Position numbers and translations under genes: made by a program. A stretch of 45,696 nt of DNA, from assembly GCA_003833135.1 (NCBI GenBank), contig QZLH01000906.1:6958-52653 (forward strand), in the 5' to 3' direction. Below the pieces are notes generated by a model, which saw only the letters and a list, made by a program, of their open reading frames with translations, had not been told where the DNA came from and made no database searches. The DNA is from Oehlia diaphana. Taxonomy: Eukaryota; Glomeromycota; Glomeromycetes; Glomerales; Glomeraceae. Numbering within the stretch: the stretch's first letter is position 1; each line of letters starts with the position of its first letter. Shown here in pieces: positions 34,493 through 45,500 of the stretch.

Positions 34493-36021
34493 ATGTCATA
34501 TAAATTTGAATCTGAAGTTTTGAAAGCAATTGAAAAATTACTTAAAACTGAGGCTAATTATGATGTTATCATTCATGTCGGGAAGAAACCTGATAATAAA
34601 GAATTTCACGCACATTCTGGTTTTCTATGTTGTAGATCCAATTATTTTAATTCGATCATTTCTGCAAAAGATACTATTAAAAAAGATGGAAAATATATAA
34701 TTAATATACCAAATATTACTCCTCAAGCTTTCGATGTTATTATCACGTAACTATACAGTATATTAATACTAAATAATAAAAATATCAAAATTTTATTTAT
34801 ATTATTTTAATATTTTTTTTTCTTTATTCAAATTATAAATATAGGTATTTTTATACTGGACATATTAATATGACAAATAAAACTGATGTTGAAATTTTAA
34901 ACATGATGACCGCTTTTGACGATTTAAAATTGAACCAATTAATTAAACTTGCCGAAATTTTTCTTACTAAACATGATCATCAAAATTTCTTACAAAATGA
35001 TCCGATTGAAATTCTTTAAATGGTTCATTCTCATAAAATCTTTAATAATAAAATAAAAGATTTTTGTTTAAAAATTATTTCCTCAAAACCTAATATTTTA
35101 TTTAACTCTGTTAAGTTTCCTAATTTACCTTCTCATCTATTGGAGATTATCTTGAAAAAAGATGATTTAGTTTTAGATGAAATTGAAATTTGGGAAAATT
35201 TAGTTAAATGGGGATTAGCAAAAGACAAAATTCTTGATAATGACGTTTCTAAGTGGAATCAAGAAAAATTTAATATTTTTGAAAGAATCCTTCATAAACT
35301 TATACCATTAATTAGATTTCATGATATATCTTCAGAAGATTATTTCAATAAAGTTAGACCTTATGAACAAATTTTATCTAAAGAATTACGAGAAGATATC
35401 TTAAAATTTCATATGGTTCCTGGATATAAACTTACATTCAATAAATATCCAAAAAGATGTTCAAAAAGTAATATTGATTCTTCATTAATTAATATAGAAC
35501 ATATTACACTTTTTGCAAATTGGATTGAAAGAAAAGATAATTACAAGTATAATAATAATATACCTTATGAATTTAATCTTATTTTACGTGGTAGTCGGGA
35601 TGGTTTTGATCCTAAATCATTTCATAATAAATGTGATAACAAAGGAGCAATTATTACAATTATAAAAATTAAAAATTCGAATCAGATAGTTGGTGGATAT
35701 AATCCCTTTGATTGGAGTGGACTAAGCATTAATTGTACTCCAGATAGTTTTATATTTTCATTTAATGATAATAGAAATGTTGATTCAGGTATAATTAGTA
35801 GACCAATTAAAAACCTTAATAGTGTTGTAATAAGTGATCCAGATTGGGGACCAGTATTTGGAGCATATACAAGTATTGAAGTTAGTCATGATTTATGTAT
35901 GCAACGAAATGGTCAATGGAGTTCTTATCCAAGTTCTTACACTGATATTAATATTCCAAAAAAATATTTTGATATTGTTGATTATGAAGTGTTTCAAGTC
36001 AAAAAAAGTATTACTACTTAA
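34493..36021 (+). pseudogene. BTB-BACK-TLDc gene with one nonsense codon
   Basis: Exon 1, 34493-34746, starts MSYKFESEVLKAIEKLLKTE and gives a BTB domain (YDVIIHVG, FHAHSGFLCCRSNYF). A 98-bp GT-AG intron (34747-34844) ends ATATAG. Exon 2 resumes YFYTGHINM, continues through BACK (WENLVKWGLAKD) and a C-terminal TLDc domain (LFANWIERKD, FNLILRGSRDGF, VGGYNPFDWSG), and ends at TAA 36021. The frame is interrupted once, by TAA at 35017-35019 after DPIEIL, giving 142 aa before and 333 aa after. Read through, it would be about 476 positions. BTB-BACK proteins usually serve as Cullin-3 adaptors; the TLDc combination is abundant in Rhizophagus. A single substitution, a sequencing error, readthrough or reinitiation at ATG 35020 are all possible. 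Confidence 0.8.
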
Positions 36022-36586
36022 AATTAATGTATATTTAAATTAGAAAATGTATATTAATTTGAAAATCAAGCTATTTTTTTTTTATTACTTTTACTCATTT
36101 TTGACTTTGAATATACTTATTAGTTTTAAATATAAGGATACAAAAATTTAATAAATGGTATAACCTATATAATGCTTGTACTGTACTCGAATCAACTGAC
36201 AAGATTAACCATTCTGATTTCTGAAATTAAATTTAAAACACTGATAATATCGTATTTTTGATACATAAAATTTATGTCGTTCTTTCTGGTACCCAACTTT
36301 TTCAGTTTAATATTCAAAATTTCAAATTCAATTTTATTTATTATGATAACATGTCATTTCTATTTAATTATTATGACTGCTTTTGAGAACTAATAATTGA
36401 TTAAATTTTATTTAAAAATATTCTTAACTGCAATTCTTATAAATGAACTGAACGAAATTTTTAAAATAGTTTATTGACATAATACCTTTAATAGTGTAAA
36501 AAGTTGTTTGAAGCTTGACTCTTAAGTTCATTAAATTATCTGCTCTCATATAATCATATTGGAAGTTATCAAGATGATATAATATA
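36022..36586. other. Intergenic between two related loci
   Basis: AT-rich, no gene seen. It holds the 3' flank of the BTB-TLDc gene. Confidence 0.5.
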
Positions 36587-37290
36587 AATGAAATTGAAAT
36601 TTGTAAAGATTTAGTTAAATAGGGATTAACACACCTTATTTTTCGTATAATAAAATATTTTTCTCTTTAAAAATGGCTAATAAGCAATACCATAAAATAG
36701 CAAACTTTTTGAGGGTGCATATTAAAACTTTACCAAGCACCTGAAACGTTAAAAAAAAAGCAAGAAAAGAATCCTTGGTGTAAATGCCTCTAAATGGAAT
36801 CAAGTGAAATTTATTATTTTCAAAAGAATCTTTTTAAAACTTGTATCTTTAATTAGATTTTATCATACTGTATATCTTCTAAAATTACTTAAACAAGGTT
36901 AAGCCATATGAACTAATTTTAACTAACAAACAAAATGATTTTATTTGGTACCCAGTTATAAACCATTACTCAATACCTTATACAATAAATTATGTTGGTT
37001 CAGCTTTAATTAATAAAGAAGCCATTCTATTGTTTGTAAGTTGGATTGACAGAAAAGAAAACATAGAATATTTTTTTTTTTCATGATTCCTCAAAAAATT
37101 AGTTTTATTTCACATGATAGTATTGATCATAAATAATGTTATAGAAAGGAACAAATATTATAATTATGAGAAATTACTAAAAATTCAAATTAAATATTTG
37201 GGGATTATAATCTACTTGATTGGAAAGGAATGATTTGAAAAATATCATTATATTCTTATTTGATGATTATAATAATATTAGTTTAGGCAA
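36587..37290 (+). pseudogene. Heavily decayed second BACK-TLDc copy
   Basis: Fragments align in order with the gene just upstream: NEIEICKDLVK then stop (compare DEIEIWENLVKWG); ASKWNQVKFIIFKRIFLKLV (compare SKWNQEKFNIFERILHKLI); a LINKEAILLFVSWIDRKEN-like TLDc start near 37008; and YNLLDWKGM near 37208. Stops and frameshifts are many. The BTB part is absent. An old tandem duplicate. Confidence 0.75.
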
Positions 37291-37314
37291 AACACGCATG
37301 TACTAGGATCAATA

Positions 37315-37590
37315 ATGTCAACACTAGGTAAAGGGGAACTAGAGGTACCAAGATCAAGAGATGAAGAGACCAATGAGGAAAAAGCAGAAAATAATCCTGA
37401 GACCTAAAGCTCTGCTTTCTCTAACAGTAAAAGTAAAAAGTGAGCTAATACATCTGTGGATAAGTCCTCAGCAAGAAAACAAGTTCGAGGACTCATGTAT
37501 TAGAAAAAAACTTATACAAGAACTGAGGATTGGTCCTCCTAACTCCAAGTTTCAGAAGTCAGAGCAAAACAAATCCTCCTTAACCTAATA
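37315..37590 (+). pseudogene. Relic of an acidic/Ser-rich frame
   Basis: From ATG 37315 one frame keeps coding character (MSTLGKGELEVPRSRDEETN ... SSAFSNSKSKK ... NTSVDKSSARKQVRGLM) but has stops at 37405, 37441 and 37501. It may derive from a retroelement structural gene. Not identified. Confidence 0.4.
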
Positions 37591-37769
37591 CACATATGGA
37601 CACAATAGCTTATTATGCACTCACTCATAAGCACCAATAACTATTAAGCACTGTAAATGAAAGGTAACTACCCTTTGGCACATATTTATAAACCTCTGAC
37701 ATGATCTGGATTCAAGATGCCTTTTTGTACAAGGTTAGGAACCAAATAATATAATATATTATTAATATT

Positions 37770-38530
37770 TCAATAGCCACCTTTACCAACAGCATTAATC
37801 ACTTCTTGTGTTATAGATTCATCATCTATATCTACACCTTCAGATTCATCCACTTGACTTTTAGTATTTATATCTACTATTGTTATTGGTATGAGCTGGA
37901 CCATTATTTCATTTATATTTATACGTTCTTTAGATACGTGGTAGGTTACGCTATAAGAATCTCTTGGAATATTGCCTTCGTCTAATGCTCTAACTATTGA
38001 TTCAAGTTTTTGTTTTTTTTAGTTTTATCTTCATTCTCATAACTGATATTAAAAGTATGTTTTTTATTAACAGAATAACATATACTTTCCAATGCTGGTA
38101 CGTCTTCCAAATTATATAGTTTCTGTGTTTTTTCGTTGAATTCAGCTAATATATGTGTTCCAATTCTCATAGCACGTTTTGTAAGGGTGGAATTTCCACA
38201 TTGGTCAATTTGTTTTAATATATGTGCGCGTCATTTGCCTTCTCTTGCCATTTCTAATGTTTTGAGATGAAGACCTAACAAATAAATTCCTGATGTTTTT
38301 GTTTTTTTTAAAGATGTATATTCCTGAAATTAATATTAAGTTGATTTATATATAGAAAAAAATAGAAAAACTAAAAAAAAATAATTTAGTGTACAAACTT
38401 TATGAAATAAATTTGTAACATCTGTAGCACTTCTAATTGAAGAAACTACATGTTCAAAACACTTTCCAAACCAGATTTGAAAAACTGGTTTATTATCAAT
38501 GTAATTAATAAAACACTGAACAGCACGCAC
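37770..38530 (-). pseudogene. Two-exon pseudogene, unknown family
   Basis: Exon 1, 38399-38530 (minus), reads MRAVQCFINYIDNKPVFQIW to SATDVTNLFHK. A 75-bp intron (38324-38398, GTTTGT...TTTCAG) follows, then an exon from 38323: EYTSLKKTKTSGIYLLGLHL, an in-frame TGA at 38231-38233, IDQCGNSTLTKRAMRIGTHI, and CYSVNKKHTFNISYENED. A frame change in an A8 run near 38020 leads to LESIVRALDEGNIPRDSYSV and the end VINAVGKGGY at TGA 37770-37772. Well-preserved splice signals suggest recent loss. No domain recognised. Confidence 0.55.
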
Positions 38531-38569
38531 ATCAATTATTACTTCTACCCCAAGTTGTTTTTATTAGAT

Positions 38570-38698
38570 CAACCAATAAAATGGTTTGATGTAGTGTTGC
38601 AACAGTGTTACCATATCCAATTTAACATGACCGTCATTTGGGGTTACGTCTCAAAAATTGGGGTTAGAGACTTTGTGAGAAGATTTAGAAAATAAGAA
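38570..38698 (+). mobile_element. Possible Tc1/mariner transposase fragment
   Basis: A plus-strand stretch reads FNMTVIWGYVSKIGVRDFVR, which resembles the conserved V-W-G-x-hydrophobic motif of Tc1-like transposases. Short and isolated, directly beyond the 5' limit of the pseudogene on the other strand. Weak. Confidence 0.25.
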
Positions 38699-40241
38699 AT
38701 AAAAGAGATCACAAAAGGAAGGATATTTCGAGAGTTTATAGAGGAATTAAGAAGAAAAAAGAAAGATGACACGAAGTCATCAAATGTTTAAATAGACTAA
38801 TTTAACGTACGTAGTATAATTTAGTTTGTAACGAAAATTATTTGTATTAAGCTGGTTTATTTCAATTCGGATAATTTTTTGTAAAAATAGATTGTGCAAT
38901 AGTTTTTTTAGTTCCGCATTTGACTTCGTTTATATGGATACATATGCGCGAATCTTATCTCTAAGATGTTATCCGAGAAAATTATATTGTCTATCGTAAC
39001 GTCCGTTATTCTTTCTCTCATTATTCTTTCTCGCCAAAATCGCATCATTTTTTACTTTTTCTGATTGAATTTCCCTAAATTTTTAAATCGATTTACGATT
39101 TTCTCTCTAGATGTACTAAAAAGTATCATCATCATCTTTACTTTTTTAATTCCTTTTCTTTTAAACTTCTGCTTCTTTCAAAATTTCTTGATATGTAATT
39201 CCATTAATACAGACTTTTTCATAACTTTGAGTAAACAAACTTATTGTAAATGTTGAATACATAAAAAGTTACATCATTTACGAAAGTCGTAGTTAAAAAA
39301 ATTTCTAAATTTCTAAATTAGATTCTTCGATATTTACATGAGTTTATTAAAAAAATTTCATAAATAAATTATCATTTCGCAATTATCGAAAATATTCATA
39401 TTAAGGATGTTAATTTGTTAATTTGTACAATAGTCACCGGTTTATACTGTTAAACTATTACAGTAATCATTAAATCAGTATATCATTCCATTTATGTTCT
39501 TTTTTTAGACTATTATTATAAAAAAAAAAAAATTATTGATTGTAACGCTTTTAAACAAACGCACTTGATTCATCGATATCAATATGATACATACAGTATA
39601 TATTAGAATAATCGAAACTTATATAAAAAAAGTTGCTATGCAAGCTTAAAACTATGTTCATGTTCATAGTATTCAGTTTATCCATGTCTCTAGAAATAAA
39701 AAAAGTTCAATCAAAATCTTACCATTAATTGTAAAAAAAAATTTCTTAATTTTCTAAACGATCAAGGATTATTCACATGATCGATTACATGTGATCGGTT
39801 AAATAAATTTCGACTCAAATCATCGATCAATGAATTAAATCCACTAATTCTACATTTTCGTTTTTATTTTTCTATATTTCATTTGTTTATATAATTATTC
39901 AAAGCTTCACTTAAATTTCAAAAATTCTACATTTTATAATCAAATAATAACGTGTAATTTGATAATTTATATATAATTTATTGATATTTAATGTGAAAAA
40001 ATTATTTAAATTACAAACTAAGAATTTTGAAAGAAATTTCTTCTTACTACTCTAGTCTTAGTGTTTAAATAATTTATAATAATGATAAGAAAATATTTGA
40101 GATAATAATAATATTATTGTTATTCAACTTATAAAATTTATCTTGTATTTAAATTTCTAAATTTAAAATAATAATAAAAAAAGAAATATTGAGTTATTTA
40201 AAGTACAATAAAATTTCAGCATTCTTTTTTTAAGCTAAAAA
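38699..40241. other. Intergenic; 3' flank of kinase gene
   Basis: No gene supported. An F/I/L-rich 63-codon frame at 39065 is noncoding-like. 39850-40090 is the proximal copy of a block duplicated at about 44.6 kb. An inverted repeat CACATGATCGATTACATGTG lies near 39775. Confidence 0.5.
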
Positions 40242-42467
40242 TTAATTACCATCAGGAAGTTCAAATTCATTTTGTTCTTCTGAATGGAAATTTGGATTAT
40301 TATATATTTCATCTTCATCTATAAAAATAAAAATTAGAGTAAAAAAGACCAAATATAAAATTAATCAATTATTATTAATATAAGTTAGATATTTTACATA
40401 CCATCAAAGTTATTATCATTTTTCTTTACTTTTTGTTGCATTGTTTCCTCTTTATAATTATTTTGGATATCTAGAAAAAATTTAAATAAAATTATGTTTT
40501 ATATTAAATAATTAAATTAATATAATGATTATTATTCTTTTTACTTGCAATTCTCTGAATCTCCTTTAAATATTTTGGATAACTTTTTGCTACCAACTAA
40601 ATAATTCATATAAATTAATATTTATATATTTGATTATTTTAATATAAGAAAAATATATTATACCTTTAAATATGCTACTTAATTTTGATATACTATTCTT
40701 CTGATTATTCACTTTATCAAAATCATCAACTAATAAAATTAAAATAGATAAATAAAATGTTTTATTTGTAGCATTAAATATGAAACCAATAACACTTACT
40801 ATTATTAGGAATATTAAAATAAAGTGGTTTACTATGAAATGCTATAAAATTTATTATAGTAAATAATTAAATATTTAATAATATTTATTTATATAAAGTA
40901 AATAAACTTAAAAGTAATTCATACCTTCTAATTCTTCTATTGATTAAATTAATAAATAAGATATCAATTTATAAAATATATTAATAATTTTTTATATATT
41001 TATTAAAAGATTTTAATTAATATAATACCTTCTGTTGCATTTCTGGGTTCAGGAAGATTGTCAAATTGATGAAGTTTGCTTGCAAATAAACTACTGCTAC
41101 TACTTGTATAATTTTCTGAACTATTCATATCTAAACTATCATTTTCTTCTAGTTGAATTAAATCGTTTGATTTAGTTTGATAAAATAAATTAATTTGATT
41201 TATCTTCCACCTAAGTGTACCAATATCAGGCCGTTTTAATGGATCAGCATCCCAACATTGCTTCATTAGATTTTTGTATTCTAAAGGAGTTCCTGGTACA
41301 ATTTTTGGTCTAGTGCCATTAACAATATTCATAGCAAGATCATAATTATGCTCATAATTAATAAATGGTGGTTGTCCAGATGAAATTTCCCACATAAGTA
41401 TTGCAATACCATAAATATCAGATTTATAAGTCTGTTCTTTTCCAATAATAACTTCAGGTGCTATATAAGGAAGATTTCCATATATACTTTTTAATGGTTT
41501 ATCTGCAGGCCCACAAAATCCAAGATCACTAATACTAAAGTAAATCTTAAATAATACATTTCCAGAATGCAAATCTCTATGAATTGCATTCTCATCATGA
41601 ATTCTTGACAGTGCATCAATTATATCAACAGCAATTTGAATTCTTTCTTTCCATGTGAGTTTTTTATGATTTTGTTGTAAATATTTTGTTAAATCTATAT
41701 TCATTCTATTCATTACAAGTATATAATTTCCATCTGATGGATCCTGTGTTAAACCAAAACATTGGACGATTGAATTCCACTTATTGCTTATATATAAATG
41801 TGATTTAGCCTTTAAATGAAAAAATGGTTAAATTTGAAAATATTACAAACTTTTAAATATTTAGATTATTACAAACCTCTTCAAACCAACTTTGATTTGC
41901 ATTTTCAACATTTTCTAATTTTTTAAGTACTATAATAAGATTTCCAAATCTCTTTAATTGTTGTTTTTTAGAATCCCATTCATCATATCTTCCATTAATC
42001 CATGTTGCTGTATAAATTTCTGAAAATCCACCTTTTGTTAGATATTTAATATCTTTAAAACTATTATATGGGATCCATTCTACTATTCCATTTGTTGCAA
42101 GTGTTTTCATTTGACATTCTTGTATTACATTATCAATATCATTATTTCCAGATGTCCAATTTGAAAATTTTGCTTTTAAATAATTTCGAACACAAAGTTC
42201 ACAAAATAATGTAGCTAAGCATTCTTGGTTACAATTTTCACAAATTCTTTTAGTTCCTTCATTAAAACAAAGTTTATCTTTATCATTAATTTTAATTAAT
42301 ATTATTATTGCATCAGATTTCTCATTCTCTGTAAGTGATTCATCAGCAAGAATTGTTTGTTTTCTAAATTCATATTGTTTATGTACATCATCATAAATAT
42401 TATAATCCGTTAATGCATATGCCCTATTAATTGCAGCATTAACTGATTGATTATCACCAAAAGACAT
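40242..42467 (-). CDS. TKL-type protein kinase with Cys-rich N-terminus
   Basis: Eight exons on the minus strand: 41877-42467, 41029-41809, 40925-40936, 40800-40841, 40664-40729, 40545-40589, 40402-40470, 40242-40318; predicted 560 aa. Residues 76-92 hold C-x2-C-x3-C-x5-C-x2-C, a possible zinc-binding ribbon. The N-lobe begins WIPYNSF (131); its loop is TKGGFSEIY (first Gly is Thr144); the ATP-lysine is probably K182 in VLKKL. The first intron lies right after the presumed alpha-C Glu (E197), phase 0, as in the array at 1-10100. The C-lobe has HRDLHSGN (H274, D276), SDLGF (D292), APE (314-316) and CWDADPLKRPD. The tail is encoded by mini-exons of 12-69 nt, all phase 1-1, ending in an acidic segment (FHSEEQNEFELPDGN). 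Splice sites were chosen to keep the frame. The exon 6 acceptor could alternatively lie a few bases upstream, but only the chosen one preserves phase. Confidence 0.85.
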
Positions 42468-43432
42468 AATGAATAAACTACAAAAGCTTCAAATTTCTTA
42501 GAAAAGGATTTTATTAATTTTTATTTTGAAATAAAAAAAAGTTATACGAATGGGAAAAGTATTCTGACACCTACTCATATGAATGTTGTTCACCGTTACA
42601 TTAAGCCAAATAAGCCAAATACAACGTACCACATGAATTTATGTGCAATGCAAATCCTTTTTTTTTTAAAAAAAAAATAATAATATGGTTATTTATATTA
42701 TGACGATTTCTATTGGGTGTTCAAAACACGGGTTTTCAAAAAAGTAAATTTTCTATGCTGATCATTTAATGATAAATAGACATCCCAAATCAAACTTTAA
42801 GTAAAATTGAAAAACAGACAAAAATACACATACTGCATGTTCCTATTAAAATTATATTTATTAAAAATTTTTCATTAAATTATCGAAATAATAAGAAAAT
42901 TTCTTAATTTACACCGGGTGTTTATACACGTATCACGTAGCTTTATTAAAAAGTTATGAAAAAAAATTTTTTTTTCACAAATAATTTATCACATATTTAA
43001 TCTATGTGCTTGTGTTGTACTTAATGTGATAATTTTCTGACTGAGAAAAACAAAAAAAATATATTTTTCGTAAATTAAACATTATAAACATTATAAAGAC
43101 TTTAGACTAACGTAGTATCTTACATTCTACTAAACTTACTACAGTGCATAAATGATTACAAGCCAAATATACTTTCGTCTATTAATATTCAGTGATCACA
43201 AACTGAATAATCTCAACCCGACTTTAAAATTTACACAAAGAACAAATTAACCAGTAAATTGTCATAATAATATATCTATCTCAAATAATAAAGAAGACTA
43301 AACTATACTCTATTTATAATAATATATATAGAAATATATAATACAAATGCTTTTATAAAAGCAAAAAAAAAATATGTTAGCTTTGTTGGGTCTAGGTAAA
43401 TATTAAATTCTAATAATCCCTTGTCGGACCAT
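42468..43432. other. Upstream region of kinase gene
   Basis: AT-rich. GGGTGTTC/CGGGTGTTT words near 42715 and 42915 hint at small repeats. No gene seen. It contains the promoter of the minus-strand kinase, but no motif could be singled out. Confidence 0.4.
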
Positions 43433-44180
43433 TTAATGAATACCATTTTCCTGAATATACCTTTTCCCGAATCCAATTTTCTGAATGCCTATTTCCAGAA
43501 ATTGGTCATTTCCTGATTCCTGAAACTCCATTTTACCAAATGCCAATTTCCCAAATCTCAATTTCTGGAAATATATGAAACACCCAATTTCCCGAATTCT
43601 TTTATCCTGAATTATTTTATCCCAAACTCCAATATCATTAACCCCGATATTCTGAATGGACATTTTACTGAATTAATATTATTTTGTATAATTTTACATC
43701 ATAATTCTGAATTATTAATTTCATTAACTCAACCTTTATTTTATTTAGTATACTAATCAATAAATTATATATAATGTATATAAATATAATATCTAATAAA
43801 CTAACTTGTATAAAACAAATACTTAAAATAATAAATAATGCAAAAGCGAGCATATTTTATTATTCAGTCAAAATATCTGTTTGAAATTTGTACCTGTACT
43901 AAATCTTTTTCTCCATAAATGCAAATTAACTATATTTACTTGATAAATGTCCATTCGGAGTATTGGAATTCGGAATATTAGAATTAAGAATATTTTGAAT
44001 TCGGGATATTGGGATTCAGGATATTGGGATTTAGTAGGATTCGGGAAATTAGACTTCAGGAAATGGGATTCGGGAAATAAGGATTCGGAAATTGTATATT
44101 TCTTCATTCGGAAATTTGGCATTCAGGCAAATGACTTCGGGAAAAGATATGTTCAGGGAAAAGGCATTCAGGAAATCGTA
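43433..44180. repeat. Large foldback repeat with TTCGGGAAATTGGGA-type arms
   Basis: The left arm (43433-43680) consists of short repeats of the type TTTCCCGAATTC/CCAATTTC. The right arm (43948-44180) has the same motif inverted (ATTCGGGAAATTAG, GATTCGGGAAATAAGG). The arms are separated by about 270 bp of AT-rich sequence. Both arms begin next to a shared ATGTCCATTC word. Open frames in each arm merely translate the repeat (FGKL/FGK-type peptides) and are not genes. Confidence 0.85.
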
Positions 44181-44620
44181 CTGTGATCCTAATAATCTAC
44201 TATGATAAACAGCTTCAAAATGACTAACATAGTAGAATTTCTAGTTACTTCATCATTAGCTTTACATTGAGCGTGAATTTCAGTCTCTTTATCATTTTGT
44301 ATATCATTCTATTCCACTATTGAGTTACTAGTAAGTCTTTTAATTCCTTGGCTTCGAAGTGCTGCTAGAGGGGTTTGTACCCAAACACATTTTAATTAAT
44401 CATACTACTAATAAATTTGGAGTATGCATCAGAATTTCTGGTCTTTCTCCTAGATAAATTACAGCGGCTAGTTGGTTATCATTTATCATTACACACTTCA
44501 TAAAATTTCTTTCCTCTTAATACTGAAGTGAATTTGATAATGTTATTTACTATTTCATAGTTCGACAGAGAATTGAGCGTGCTTTATTATTTTACTATCG
44601 ACATTTTCATTTTCATTTTT
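44181..44620. other. Intergenic, nothing recognised
   Basis: Slightly less AT-rich than the surroundings, with no coherent frame on either strand. Confidence 0.4.
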
Positions 44621-45404
44621 CCATTTTTCCATTTTTCATTTGTCTATATATATAATTATTCAAGTTTTGGCTTAAATTTCAAAATTATAATAATTTATTT
44701 ATTATAATTTATTAATATTTAATATGATATGATATGAAAATAATTATTTAAATTACAAACTAAGAATTTTGAAAGAAATCTCTTCTTACTACTCTAGCTT
44801 AGTATTTAAATAATTTACAATTTAAAAATAAAGTTATTTGCTAAAGGTTTAAAACATTTTTTAAAACACGCAAAACATGTTTTGAAACGCTGAAGTAATT
44901 TTAAGACATGTTTTTTGTTATCCTTGCATTTAGGCCCTATAAAAAATTTTTATCCGATTATTTCCATTATTTCTCCGTGTATTCCGTAAAAATTCCGTGA
45001 AAATGATACATTCACGGAAAAACATGGAAAGATAAAACACGGATCAGATTTTTTACAGGGAGGAAGTTTCAATTCATTTTGTTTTTCTGAATGAATATAT
45101 ATTCCATCATCAGCTACCAAATATAAATCAAAATTTAAAATAAATTTAATAAAATAATCATGATAATTCTTTAACATACCATCAACATCAGTATAATATT
45201 TCTCTTCTTACTTTTGTATTGTTTCATTTTATAATTACTTTGGACATCTAAAAATTTATATTAAGTTAGTGCCATTTTTCAAGATTTTTTTTTAAATATA
45301 TTATACGTTTTTAAAAGAGTAATTCTTATATTTACTTTCAGGAAGTTCCAAATAATTTTGTTCTTCTGAACGAAGATTTGGATTATTATATATTTCATCC
45401 TCAT
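44620..45404 (-). pseudogene. Duplicated kinase 3' end (tail exon relics)
   Basis: 44620-44830 repeats the flank at 39860-40080 (shared ATTACAAACTAAGAATTTTG and ACTACTCTAG blocks). On the minus strand, 45336-45404 is an exon-like 69-nt module (DEDEIYNNPNLRSEEQNYLE) with phase 1-1 splice signals. 45180-45247 corresponds to gene exon 40402-40470 but is 68 nt instead of 69. A further piece near 45061-45113 reads GIYIHSEKQNELKLP. Module order is last-type, next-to-last-type, last-type, so tail exons were themselves duplicated. No kinase domain is present. Confidence 0.7.
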
Positions 45405-45500
45405 CTATAAAAAATAAAAATTAGAATTTAAAAACCAAATATAAAAATAAATAATCACTATTAAAATAACGATAAGTATTTTATTGCTAATTAATACTTA

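Noticed and set aside
39065..39256. 63-codon frame rich in F, I, L
   Set aside because: Composition expected from T-rich noncoding DNA.
43433..44186. Open frames in both arms of the foldback repeat
   Set aside because: They only translate the short repeated motif; the peptides are IG/FGK repeats and occur because the motif lacks stops.
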